Source of the DNA: an alpha proteobacterium HIMB5
GTDB lineage: Bacteria > Pseudomonadota > Alphaproteobacteria > Pelagibacterales > Pelagibacteraceae
Direction of reading: 5' to 3'
Length of the DNA: 64,000 nt
Assembly (NCBI GenBank): GCA_000299095.1
Contig: CP003809.1
Location: 558,001-622,000, forward strand
Shown here one piece after another: positions 17,933-26,261 of this stretch (position 1 is its first letter; each line of letters begins with the position of its first letter). The translations under genes were made by a program, and so were the position numbers. The notes under the pieces are model-generated. The model saw only the letters and a program-made list of their open reading frames with translations, was not told the DNA's origin and searched no databases.

Positions 17933-18869
17933 GAGAGCTTTTATAACAGGTATAAAATCCTTAAAACTCAATTCATCTGAAATTAAATTCTTAAAAAAAT
18001 ATAAACCTTGGGGTGTCATTCTTTTTTCAAGGAACATAAAAGATATTACGCAAACAAAAAAACTAACTGACCATATAAAAAAGATTTTTAGAGATAAAAA
18101 TTATCCAATCTTAATTGATCAAGAAGGGGGCAGAGTAAATAGATTAAATAATATTATATCATTTAATACATTAACTTCTGAATATTTTGGAGATCTGTAT
18201 AAAAAGAATAAGTTTAAATTTAATATTATTTATAAAATGTTTGTTGATCAAACATCTCATTTATTAAAATTAATTGGAGCTAATATTAACACATTACCAG
18301 TTTTAGATATAAGAATTAAAGGTTCTAGTAATATAATTGGAGATAGATCCTTTTCAAAAGACCCTAAGATTGTTTCAAAAATAGGCGATCTTTGCATTAA
18401 ATATTTTCATGATAATTCAATAGGAACCGTAATAAAACATATACCAGGTCATGGTGAAGCTAAAGTTGACAGTCATCTCTTTACACCAACTGTTAAGAAA
18501 AAATTATCAAAATTACTAACTAGTGATTTTTCTCCATTTAAAAATAAGAAAAGTTTTTTTGCGATGACTGCACATGTAATTTACGATGATATTGATAAAT
18601 TTAATACAGCAACGCACTCAGAAAAAGTTATCAAACTAATCAGAAATAAAATTGGCTTTAAAAAAATTTTGATTTCCGATGACTTATCAATGAAAAGTTT
18701 AAAAAAAGATTTAAAATTTAATACAATCAGAACATTCAGCTCAGGTTGTAATATTGCTCTTCATTGCAATGGGAAATTAAATGAAATGACAACAGTTGCG
18801 TCAAACTCACCACTAGTAGATAGTTTTATTGTTCAAAAAACTTCAGAATTTTATAAGATTTTAAGATAA
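17919..18869 (+). CDS. nagZ: beta-N-acetylhexosaminidase NagZ
   Basis: The 316-aa glycoside hydrolase family 3 enzyme has LIDQEGGRVNRL (about 66-77) for substrate binding. The catalytic loop KHIPGHGEAKVDSH (about 173-186) includes the His-Asp dyad typical of NagZ. ISDDLSM (about 251-257) carries the nucleophile Asp. It removes N-acetylglucosamine from peptidoglycan fragments during cell-wall recycling in the cytoplasm. It is part of the argS-to-serS run. Confidence 0.92.
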   Translation: MIKSRRAFITGIKSLKLNSSEIKFLKKYKPWGVILFSRNIKDITQTKKLTDHIKKIFRDKNYPILIDQEGGRVNRLNNIISFNTLTSEYFGDLYKKNKFKFNIIYKMFVDQTSHLLKLIGANINTLPVLDIRIKGSSNIIGDRSFSKDPKIVSKIGDLCIKYFHDNSIGTVIKHIPGHGEAKVDSHLFTPTVKKKLSKLLTSDFSPFKNKKSFFAMTAHVIYDDIDKFNTATHSEKVIKLIRNKIGFKKILISDDLSMKSLKKDLKFNTIRTFSSGCNIALHCNGKLNEMTTVASNSPLVDSFIVQKTSEFYKILR

Positions 18870-18878
18870 GATATTTTA

Positions 18879-19619
18879 ATGAGCGAAGTTGATTCAGATC
18901 TTTTCAATGTTGATATCAGTAATTATCAAGGTTCACTTGAAGTTTTGCTTGATCTAGCAAAAGCACAGAAAGTTGATTTAGAACAAATTTCTATAACAAA
19001 ATTAGCTGATCAATTTAATGTTTACATTAAAGAAAATTCTAATTTAAATTTAGAGATTGCCTCTGAATATTTATTAATGGCCACTTGGCTTGCATATCTA
19101 AAATCAAAATTACTATTACCAGGTACGCCTGAAGAAGAATTTAAAGTTCAAGAGGTGGCTGAAAAATTAAAACTACAATTAAAAAAATTAGAATTAATAA
19201 GACTTTTGTCCGATCAAATGCTCAGAAGAAAAAGGTTAGGAAGAGAAATTAGAACAAGAGGAATGAAAGCAAATATAAGATCAATTTATAATTCTGAGTA
19301 TAAACTTAATTTATTTGAGATTTTGAAAACTTACGCAAATATAATTATGACAAAAGATTTTCAAAAAATGAATATTCCTAAATTACCTGTTTATACAACT
19401 GAAGATGGCATAAAAAGAATTAAAGAATTTTTTGGAAAACTTTTAGATTGGAAAGATTTAGAAGAATTAATTCCAAAGAATTTTAAAGATGGTAAAAATT
19501 TTAAAAGAACTGGTAAAGCAGGAATATTTGCAGGATCATTGGAATTAGTTAAAGAAGGAAATTTGTCAATTAAACAAGAAGATTTATTTAAAAAAATTTA
19601 TATTAAAGAAAATAAATGA
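18879..19619 (+). CDS. scpA: segregation and condensation protein A
   Basis: The 246-aa kleisin subunit of the SMC-ScpAB chromosome condensin opens with the ScpA hallmark YQGSLEVLLDLAKAQKVDL (about 13-31). LLMATWLAYLKSKLLLP follows at about 65-81, and the C-terminal winged-helix region is present. It bridges the SMC heads in chromosome organisation. It overlaps scpB by 4 bp. Confidence 0.94.
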   Translation: MSEVDSDLFNVDISNYQGSLEVLLDLAKAQKVDLEQISITKLADQFNVYIKENSNLNLEIASEYLLMATWLAYLKSKLLLPGTPEEEFKVQEVAEKLKLQLKKLELIRLLSDQMLRRKRLGREIRTRGMKANIRSIYNSEYKLNLFEILKTYANIIMTKDFQKMNIPKLPVYTTEDGIKRIKEFFGKLLDWKDLEELIPKNFKDGKNFKRTGKAGIFAGSLELVKEGNLSIKQEDLFKKIYIKENK

Positions 19620-20320
19620 AAAAAGAAAAATTAGAAAAAAAAGATAATGTAGTTAAATTTCCATCTAAAAGATCTAACTTGGAAAGAGAAATTGAAGCTA
19701 TTATTTTTGCAGCAGCAGAACCATTAGATTTAGAAACAATTGAAAATAAAGTTTCTAGCAAAGGTAATGTAAAAAAAACGTTAGAAAAACTACAAGACGA
19801 GTACTCTTCGAAAGGAATAAATCTAGTTTGTATATCAAAAAAATGGTCATTTAGGACTGCACAAAATTTATCTAGTTTAATGTCCAAAGAAAAAACTGTA
19901 GAAAAAAAATTATCAAAAGCTGCAATAGAAACTTTAGCAATAATTGTTTACCACCAACCTGTTACAAGAGCAGAAATAGAAGAAATCAGAGGTGTTGCTT
20001 TTGGCACAAACACACTTGAAATACTAATGGAGCTAAATTGGGTCAAACCAGGTGGAAGAAAAGATGTTCCGGGCAAACCTATACAATACGTTACAACAGA
20101 TGACTTCTTAAGTCATTTTAACCTTCAAAAATTATCTGATTTACCTACTGTTGATGAGCTTGGTGCTGCAGGATTAATTGATACATCAAGTGTAGATAAT
20201 GCAATTTTTGGTACTGGAAAATTCTACAAAGAAAAACAAGATGAAAAAAAAGAAGATATCTATTCAAATATTGATGAAATGCTCAACAGCACTCTTAATA
20301 AAGAAGAAGATGAAAAATGA
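19616..20320 (+). CDS. scpB: segregation and condensation protein B
   Basis: The 234-aa protein has two winged-helix domains. The first covers about 20-95, beginning LEREIEAIIFAAAEPL. The second has the family motif KAAIETLAIIVYHQPVTRAE (about 101-120) followed by IRGV. It pairs with ScpA in the SMC complex. The C-terminal tail (about 190-234) is charged and low in complexity. Confidence 0.94.
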   Translation: MKKEKLEKKDNVVKFPSKRSNLEREIEAIIFAAAEPLDLETIENKVSSKGNVKKTLEKLQDEYSSKGINLVCISKKWSFRTAQNLSSLMSKEKTVEKKLSKAAIETLAIIVYHQPVTRAEIEEIRGVAFGTNTLEILMELNWVKPGGRKDVPGKPIQYVTTDDFLSHFNLQKLSDLPTVDELGAAGLIDTSSVDNAIFGTGKFYKEKQDEKKEDIYSNIDEMLNSTLNKEEDEK

Positions 20321-20358
20321 TACTTTTATTTTAACTACAAAAAGGCTATAAACAATTT

Positions 20359-20571
20359 ATGAGTATCGGAATTTGGCAAATAGTTATTATAGTTATTTTA
20401 GTAGTACTTCTTTTTGGAAGAGGAAAAATTTCTAGCTTAATGGGCGATGTAGCTAAAGGAATTAAAAGTTTCAAAAAAGGTATGGCATCTGATGCAGATG
20501 ACAATGAGCCTAAAAACATATCTGATAATAATCAAAATAATAATAACCAAGACTCCAACAATAAAGATTAA
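20359..20571 (+). CDS. tatA: twin-arginine translocase subunit TatA
   Basis: The 70-aa protein has an N-terminal membrane helix (about 5-20) and the TatA hinge [25 protein letters not shown], with the conserved FGRGK. An amphipathic helix and a short acidic/Asn-rich tail follow. It polymerises to form the pore that moves folded twin-arginine proteins across the inner membrane. It is first of a tatABC operon. Confidence 0.94.
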   Translation: MSIGIWQIVIIVILVVLLFGRGKISSLMGDVAKGIKSFKKGMASDADDNEPKNISDNNQNNNNQDSNNKD

Positions 20572-20576
20572 ATCAC

Positions 20577-20798
20577 ATGCCTACTATCGGTTGGTTTGAG
20601 ATTTTAATAGTAGTTGCCCTTGCTATAATTGTTCTTGGACCTAAAGACTTTCCAATAATGCTAAAAAAAGTTGGTTCTTGGATCGGATCAACAAAAAGAT
20701 ATATCAATAATATTCAAGATGAAGTTTCAAATATTAATATTGAGCCAGATGAGACTGATAAAAAAGAAAAAGATAAAAAAATAGATAAAGATGAGTGA
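20577..20798 (+). CDS. tatB: twin-arginine translocase subunit TatB
   Basis: The 73-aa protein has an N-terminal helix with the conserved Glu (GWFEILIVVALAIIVLGPKD, residues about 5-24), then an amphipathic segment KVGSWIGSTKRYINN. TatB is usually 120-170 aa, so this is a shortened form lacking most of the C-terminal tail. Position between tatA and tatC supports TatB over a second TatA. It overlaps tatC by 8 bp. Confidence 0.9.
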   Translation: MPTIGWFEILIVVALAIIVLGPKDFPIMLKKVGSWIGSTKRYINNIQDEVSNINIEPDETDKKEKDKKIDKDE

Positions 20799-21567
20799 AG
20801 ATAAATTTGAAGGTGGTTTCGTAAGTCATTTAGCTGAATTAAGACAAAGGCTAATTCATAGTTTTATTTTTTTAATTATATTTTTTGTAATTTGTTATTT
20901 CTTTTCAGAATATATTTATGGTTTTCTTGTAGATCCTTTTGCTCAAGCTGTTAAGGATGATAATTCGAATAGAAGATTGATTTTTACAGCTCTTCAAGAA
21001 ACTTTTCTTACTTATTTAAAAGTTTCTTTTTTCACAGCTTTTTTTGTTACATGTCCATATATATTAATGCAGATTTGGAAGTTTGTTGCTCCTGGTCTTT
21101 ATAAACATGAAAAAAAAGCAATCATGCCTTATTTAATACTTACACCAATATTATTTTTTTTAGGTGGCATGCTTGTTTATTATTTGATTATGCCATTAGC
21201 TATAAAATTCTTTTTATCTTTTGAAAGTACAGGTGCATCTACTAATTTGCCAATTCAACTTGAAGCTAAAGTTAATGAATATTTATCTTTAGTAATGAAA
21301 TTAATTTTTGCTTTTGGCATTAGCTTTCAGCTACCTGTTGTCTTAAGTTTATTAGCAAGAATTGGTATTGTAGATTCTGATTTTTTAAGAACTAGAAGGA
21401 AATATGTTGTAGTTATAATTTTTGCTGCAGCAGCAATATTAACCCCACCTGACCCTATAACTCAAATCGGATTAGCAATACCATTATTAATACTGTATGA
21501 GTTATCAATATTTTCTGTAAATTTAATTGAAAAAAAAAAATTAGAACAAGAAGAAGCTGATGCATAA
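20791..21567 (+). CDS. tatC: twin-arginine translocase subunit TatC
   Basis: The 258-aa protein has six membrane segments. TatC motifs include SHLAELRQRLIHS (about 12-24), the YLKVSFFTAFF and QIWKFVAPGLYKHEKK cytoplasmic loop (about 92-112), and DPITQIGLAIPLLILYE near 220-236. With TatB it recognises RR signal peptides. A putative Tat substrate is encoded at 34588-35412. It overlaps serS by 8 bp. Confidence 0.96.
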   Translation: MSEDKFEGGFVSHLAELRQRLIHSFIFLIIFFVICYFFSEYIYGFLVDPFAQAVKDDNSNRRLIFTALQETFLTYLKVSFFTAFFVTCPYILMQIWKFVAPGLYKHEKKAIMPYLILTPILFFLGGMLVYYLIMPLAIKFFLSFESTGASTNLPIQLEAKVNEYLSLVMKLIFAFGISFQLPVVLSLLARIGIVDSDFLRTRRKYVVVIIFAAAAILTPPDPITQIGLAIPLLILYELSIFSVNLIEKKKLEQEEADA

Positions 21568-22819
21568 CATTAAAGATATTAGAAAAGACTTAAAATCTTT
21601 TGAGGAACATTTAAAAAAAAGATTTGTGAATGTTGATATTGATGAAATTAAAAAACTTGATGAAAATAATAGAGAATTAATACAGAAAAAAGAAACTTTA
21701 GAACAAGAAAAAAAAGAAATTTCAAAATCAAAAGATCAAAATTTATTCAAAAGATCTAAAGAAATATCATCAGAAATTGATAACTATTCAAAGGAGCAAA
21801 CTGAAATTAAAAATAGATTAGAGAACATTTTATCTTCTATTCCAAATATTCCACATTCAGACGTGCCGATAGGAAAAGATGAAAATGAAAATTTAGAAGT
21901 TTCAAAATCCGGTAAAATACCGGAATTTGATTTTAAACCAAAATCTCATTTTGATTTAGGTGAAAAATTAGGAATGTTAGATTTTGATTTAGCTACCAAA
22001 ACAACTGGTGCTAGATTTGTTTTTGTTAAAGATAAGTTAGCATTAATGGAAAGAGCAATTACTAACTTTATGTTAGATACCCATATACATAGAAATTCTT
22101 ATAAAGAAATATCTCCTCCTTTAATGGCATCAGCTAATACAATGTATGGTACTGGTCAATTACCTAAATTTGAAAATGACCAGTTTGAATTAAAAATGGA
22201 AGAGGGTTCAGATAGAAAGTTTTTAATTCCAACAGCTGAAGTTATTTTAACTAATATAGTTAAAAACCAAATTGTTGATAAAGCAAATTTGCCAATGAGA
22301 TTAGTAGCCGCTACACCATGTTTTCGTAAAGAAGCTGGTAGTTACGGTAAAGATACAAAAGGAATGATAAGACAGCACCAATTTTACAAAGTTGAGATGG
22401 TAAGTATTGTTGAAAATCAAAATTGCTTAGAAGAACTAGAACGTATGACTAATTGCGCAACTGATATTTTAGATCAATTAGAACTACCATACAGAAAAGT
22501 TATTCTATGCACAGGAGATATGGGTTTTAGTGCAGAAAAAACTTATGACATTGAAGTTTGGTTACCGTCAGAAAATAAATATAGAGAAATTTCATCTTGT
22601 TCATCATGCTCAACATTTCAAGCTAATCGAATGAAATCTAGATATAAAAATGATAATAAAGAAACTCTATTTGTTGGTACTTTAAACGGCAGTGGCTTAG
22701 CAGTTGGTAGAACTATGATAGCAATTATGGAAAATTACCAACAAAAAGATGGTTCAATAGAAATTCCTAAAGTCCTAAGACCCTATATGAACAATATGGA
22801 CAAAATAACTTCCAATTAA
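21560..22819 (+). CDS. serS: seryl-tRNA synthetase
   Basis: The 419-aa class II synthetase has an N-terminal coiled-coil tRNA-binding arm (about 25-105). The catalytic domain shows motif 2 around PCFRKEAGSYGKDTKG (about 253-268) and motif 3 GSGLAVGRTMIAIMENYQ (about 376-393). It charges tRNA-Ser, including the tRNA-Ser(UGA) encoded in this window. The tatC-serS overlap is consistent with co-transcription. Confidence 0.97.
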   Translation: MHNIKDIRKDLKSFEEHLKKRFVNVDIDEIKKLDENNRELIQKKETLEQEKKEISKSKDQNLFKRSKEISSEIDNYSKEQTEIKNRLENILSSIPNIPHSDVPIGKDENENLEVSKSGKIPEFDFKPKSHFDLGEKLGMLDFDLATKTTGARFVFVKDKLALMERAITNFMLDTHIHRNSYKEISPPLMASANTMYGTGQLPKFENDQFELKMEEGSDRKFLIPTAEVILTNIVKNQIVDKANLPMRLVAATPCFRKEAGSYGKDTKGMIRQHQFYKVEMVSIVENQNCLEELERMTNCATDILDQLELPYRKVILCTGDMGFSAEKTYDIEVWLPSENKYREISSCSSCSTFQANRMKSRYKNDNKETLFVGTLNGSGLAVGRTMIAIMENYQQKDGSIEIPKVLRPYMNNMDKITSN

Positions 22820-22873
22820 AGTTGTTTTCACTAATTAGATAGTATAAAAATCAGCATCATTTAAAGGAGAATT

Positions 22874-23161
22874 ATGGAAGGTTCAGGAATAGGTCAATTT
22901 ATACCGTTAATTTTAATATTTGTAATTTTTTACTTTTTTCTTATCAGACCACAGCAAAAAAAAGTTAAAGAACACAAAGCTATGGTTGAGAACTTAAAAA
23001 AAGGCGACAAAGTTATTACTTCTGGAGGAATAACAGGGACTATTGAAAGAGTTATTGATAACGAAAGAGTTGAAGTTGAAATAGCTGAAAATGTTAAAGT
23101 TGAAATTATTAAAGCTACTGGAATTCAATCTTTAGTGGGTACACCAGAAGTTAAAAAATAA
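22874..23161 (+). CDS. yajC: preprotein translocase subunit YajC
   Basis: The 95-aa protein has one membrane helix (about 8-24) followed by the family motif FFLIRPQQKKVKEHKAMVENLKKGD, then a beta-rich domain with VITSGGITGTIERV. A perfect Shine-Dalgarno (AAAGGAG) lies 5 bases before the ATG. It associates with SecDF at the Sec translocon. The secD and secF genes follow directly. Confidence 0.95.
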   Translation: MEGSGIGQFIPLILIFVIFYFFLIRPQQKKVKEHKAMVENLKKGDKVITSGGITGTIERVIDNERVEVEIAENVKVEIIKATGIQSLVGTPEVKK

Positions 23162-23174
23162 TTTAATTCATTAA

Positions 23175-24731
23175 GTGTTATATTTTTCTAAAACTAGAAT
23201 TGTATCTATACTAATATTTGTATTAGTATTTATTTTTATTGTTTCTTCAAATTTTCTTAATTTTACAAATCAAACAATTAATAAAAGAATAAATTTAGGT
23301 TTAGATTTGCAAGGTGGGTCTTACTTATTATTAGAAATTGATAATAAACCTGTAGTCCAACAAAAACTTCAAAACTTAACTACAACAATAAGAAGTTACT
23401 TCAAAGATAACAATATAAATATATTTGATATATCTATAGAGGAAGAAAGCATTTATTTTAAAGTAGATGATCTAAACAAAGAAAAGGTTATATCTACTTT
23501 CAAAGATGAAGAAAGTGAAATTAATCCTTATTATCCAAGATTTAAATCACATCAATTAGATATAACTGATGAAAACAATAGATTAAAATTATCATTTTCT
23601 AGACAAGGTTTAATTGAATTAAAAACTTCATCACAAGATCAAGCAATCGAAATTGTTAGAAGACGTATAGATGAAATAGGTACAAATGAACCAAACATTT
23701 TAAAAAGAGGTAATAATAGAATTTTAGTTGAATTACCTGGTCTTGATGATCCTATGAGAATTAAATCATTATTAGGTAAAACAGCCAACTTAACTTTCAG
23801 ATTTGTTACACAAAATGATTCTGAAACTTTTGGTGTTGAAAAATTAGTTTATGAAAATAGTTCTGAGGAAGCTCTAGTTAGTAAAAGAATTATCTTAAGT
23901 GGTGAAAATTTATTAGATGCACAACCAAGGATGGATACTCAGGCTAATGAAACAGTTGTTTCTTTTACATTAGATCGTGTTGGTGCAAAAAGATTTGGTA
24001 AAGCAACTTCAACAGGAATTGGTAAACAATTAGCTATTATTTTAGACGGAAAAATTATAAGTGCTCCAGTAATTCAAGACGCAATTGTAAGCGGTAATGG
24101 TCAGATAAGTGGTGGCTTCACATTTCAATCAGCTACGGATTTAGCATTATTATTAAGATCTGGTGCTTTGCCCGCACCTATGAATATAATTGAAGAAAGA
24201 ACTGTAGGACCTGATTTAGGTCAAGACTCAATAGATGCAGGTATTTTTGCTTTAATTATTGGATCGATATTAGTTTTAGTTTTTATGTTTATAAAATATC
24301 GAATATTTGGCTTAATTACTAATATCACATTGATACTTAATTTAATTATCTTAATGGGAGTTTTAACTCTATTTGAAGCAACACTAACTTTACCAGGTAT
24401 TGCTGGTATTATTTTAACTGTAGGTATGGCAGTTGATGCAAACGTACTTATCTTCGAGAGAATAAAAGAAGAATTAAAGAATGAAAAAAATAATATAATT
24501 GCTTTTGATAGTGGTTATACAAAGTCAAGAACTGCAATTATTGATGCCAATATAACAACTTTACTTGCTGCAATAATATTATTTTTCATGGGATCTGGTC
24601 CTATAAAAGGTTTTTCAATTACGCTTGGTGTTGGAATATTTACAACATTATTTTCTGTGTATTTCATTGCTAGGTTATTAACTAGTTTATACGTATCTAA
24701 AAATAAGGATAAAGAGGCATTAATAAGATGA
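23175..24731 (+). CDS. secD: protein translocase subunit SecD
   Basis: The 518-aa membrane protein of the RND-like SecDF family has an N-terminal helix (about 8-26), then LGLDLQGGSYLLLEI (about 42-56) at the start of the P1 periplasmic domain. The late transmembrane block has the D5-type motif AVDANVLIFERIKEEL. The start is a GTG at 23175 with no strong Shine-Dalgarno, so the exact start is less certain. It uses proton flow to help pull exported proteins across the membrane. It overlaps secF by 4 bp. Confidence 0.94.
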   Translation: MLYFSKTRIVSILIFVLVFIFIVSSNFLNFTNQTINKRINLGLDLQGGSYLLLEIDNKPVVQQKLQNLTTTIRSYFKDNNINIFDISIEEESIYFKVDDLNKEKVISTFKDEESEINPYYPRFKSHQLDITDENNRLKLSFSRQGLIELKTSSQDQAIEIVRRRIDEIGTNEPNILKRGNNRILVELPGLDDPMRIKSLLGKTANLTFRFVTQNDSETFGVEKLVYENSSEEALVSKRIILSGENLLDAQPRMDTQANETVVSFTLDRVGAKRFGKATSTGIGKQLAIILDGKIISAPVIQDAIVSGNGQISGGFTFQSATDLALLLRSGALPAPMNIIEERTVGPDLGQDSIDAGIFALIIGSILVLVFMFIKYRIFGLITNITLILNLIILMGVLTLFEATLTLPGIAGIILTVGMAVDANVLIFERIKEELKNEKNNIIAFDSGYTKSRTAIIDANITTLLAAIILFFMGSGPIKGFSITLGVGIFTTLFSVYFIARLLTSLYVSKNKDKEALIR

Positions 24732-25612
24732 TATCTTTTAATAAATACTACAATCTATTCAATATAGTTTCAGTTATTTTAGTTGTTTCATCTATTTTAT
24801 TGCTTGTTTTTAAAGGTTTAAATTTTGGTATTGATTTTAAAGGTGGAACATTAATCGAATTAAGAGCAGAAGATAAAAAAATTAATATTTCTTCACTAAG
24901 AGACTCATTGAATAACATGGACCTTGGTGATGTGTCAGTTAAAAATTTTGGTAATGAAACTGATTTCTTAATAAAATTTGAAAATAACTCTAAGAAAAAT
25001 ATTATTGAAGATATAAAAAATAATCTAGAAAATTCATTTGGTAATACATTCAACTTCAGAAGAGTAGAAAATGTTGGGCCTAAAGTTAGTAGCGAATTAT
25101 TAAGATCAGGAATAATAGCTATATCTGTAGCATTAGCTGTAATGTTATTTTATATTTGGATTAGATTTGAATGGCAGTTTAGTTTAGGAGCCATATTAGC
25201 TTTATTTCATGATGTATTCGTAACACTTGGTTTTTTTTCACTATTCAGTTTGGAAATAAATCTTTCAATTATAGCAGCTGTTTTAACAATAGTTGGTTAT
25301 TCAATGAATGATACGGTTGTTATTTATGACAGAGTAAGAGAAAATTTACGAAAATATTCAGATATAAAAATATTTGAATTAACAAATATTTCAATAAACG
25401 AAACACTTTCAAGAACGATTATTACATCAGCAACAACCTTATTTGCATTGTTAGCAATATATTTTTTTGGTGGAGAAATTTTAAAAGGTTTTTCTTTAGC
25501 GATGATTTTAGGTGTTGTATTTGGAACTTATTCATCAATCTATATAGCAAATACAGTTCTTGTGAGATTAAACGTAACTCAAAAAACAGTTCTAAGAGAA
25601 GATAAAGAGTAA
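24728..25612 (+). CDS. secF: protein translocase subunit SecF
   Basis: The 294-aa protein has the SecF start block FNIVSVILVVSSILLLVFKG followed by LNFGIDFKGGTLIELR (about 31-46). Its C-terminal five-helix bundle has VGYSMNDTVVIYDRVREN (about 196-213). It is the partner of SecD. It overlaps the secD 3' end (ATGA) and converges on the minus-strand membrane protein 1 bp after its stop. Confidence 0.95.
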   Translation: MISFNKYYNLFNIVSVILVVSSILLLVFKGLNFGIDFKGGTLIELRAEDKKINISSLRDSLNNMDLGDVSVKNFGNETDFLIKFENNSKKNIIEDIKNNLENSFGNTFNFRRVENVGPKVSSELLRSGIIAISVALAVMLFYIWIRFEWQFSLGAILALFHDVFVTLGFFSLFSLEINLSIIAAVLTIVGYSMNDTVVIYDRVRENLRKYSDIKIFELTNISINETLSRTIITSATTLFALLAIYFFGGEILKGFSLAMILGVVFGTYSSIYIANTVLVRLNVTQKTVLREDKE

Positions 25613-25613
25613 C

Positions 25614-26216
25614 CTAATATAAGTTTTGAGCTGCAACCATTGTTAATAACATTGGTAATGATAACAATGTATTTGTTCTAGAAAACAACATAGCAGTTTT
25701 TGCAGATTTTGCTTTTAATTCAGGATCACATTCAACTATACCTAAAGCTCTTTTTTGATTTGGCCATATTACAAACCATACGTTAAATGCCATCACCAAA
25801 CCAAGCCACATTCCAATACCTATAGCAGTATGTTTTGGAATACCTGATCCAATGCTTAAAGTCATTGCATCATGAAGATATCCATTTAAGCCTGCAAGAA
25901 TTAAACCAGATAAAACAGTAAATGCAGCAGCCCATCTAAAGTAAAATAGAGCAGCAGGAGCAATAACTTTACCTATTGCAGGTTTTTGTTCATCTGGAAT
26001 TTTTCCCATATTTGGAATCTGAACAAAGTTGAAATACCATAATAAACCAATCCACATTATTCCAACTACAACATGAACATACCTAGCTATCCAGCTCCAA
26101 AAAGCTCTATCAAAACCAAAACCATCGTTTTGCATGAATAGACCTAAAAATAAGATAATTGCTAATGCAAGAGAGGCATGAATTGTTTTTGATAATGAAG
26201 ATAGTAAATTTGACAT
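25614..26216 (-). CDS. PuuD-like (urate hydroxylase N-terminal type) membrane protein
   Basis: The 200-aa protein has about five to six membrane segments. The motif RYVHVVVGIMWIGLLWYFNFVQ (shortened here to its core RYVHVVVGIMWIG) resembles the membrane domain of PuuD-type urate hydroxylases. The C-terminal cytochrome c domain of PuuD is absent. Purine-related genes are not nearby, so a urate role is unsupported by context. The start at 26216 is chosen over the in-frame ATG at 26234, because AAGAA purines precede it and the conserved-looking part begins at MSNLLSS. Its true function is unknown. Confidence 0.65.
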   Translation of the reverse strand: MSNLLSSLSKTIHASLALAIILFLGLFMQNDGFGFDRAFWSWIARYVHVVVGIMWIGLLWYFNFVQIPNMGKIPDEQKPAIGKVIAPAALFYFRWAAAFTVLSGLILAGLNGYLHDAMTLSIGSGIPKHTAIGIGMWLGLVMAFNVWFVIWPNQKRALGIVECDPELKAKSAKTAMLFSRTNTLLSLPMLLTMVAAQNLY

Positions 26217-26261
26217 GATTCTTATTTTATACACTAAAATTAATGAAATTTTAATTATAAA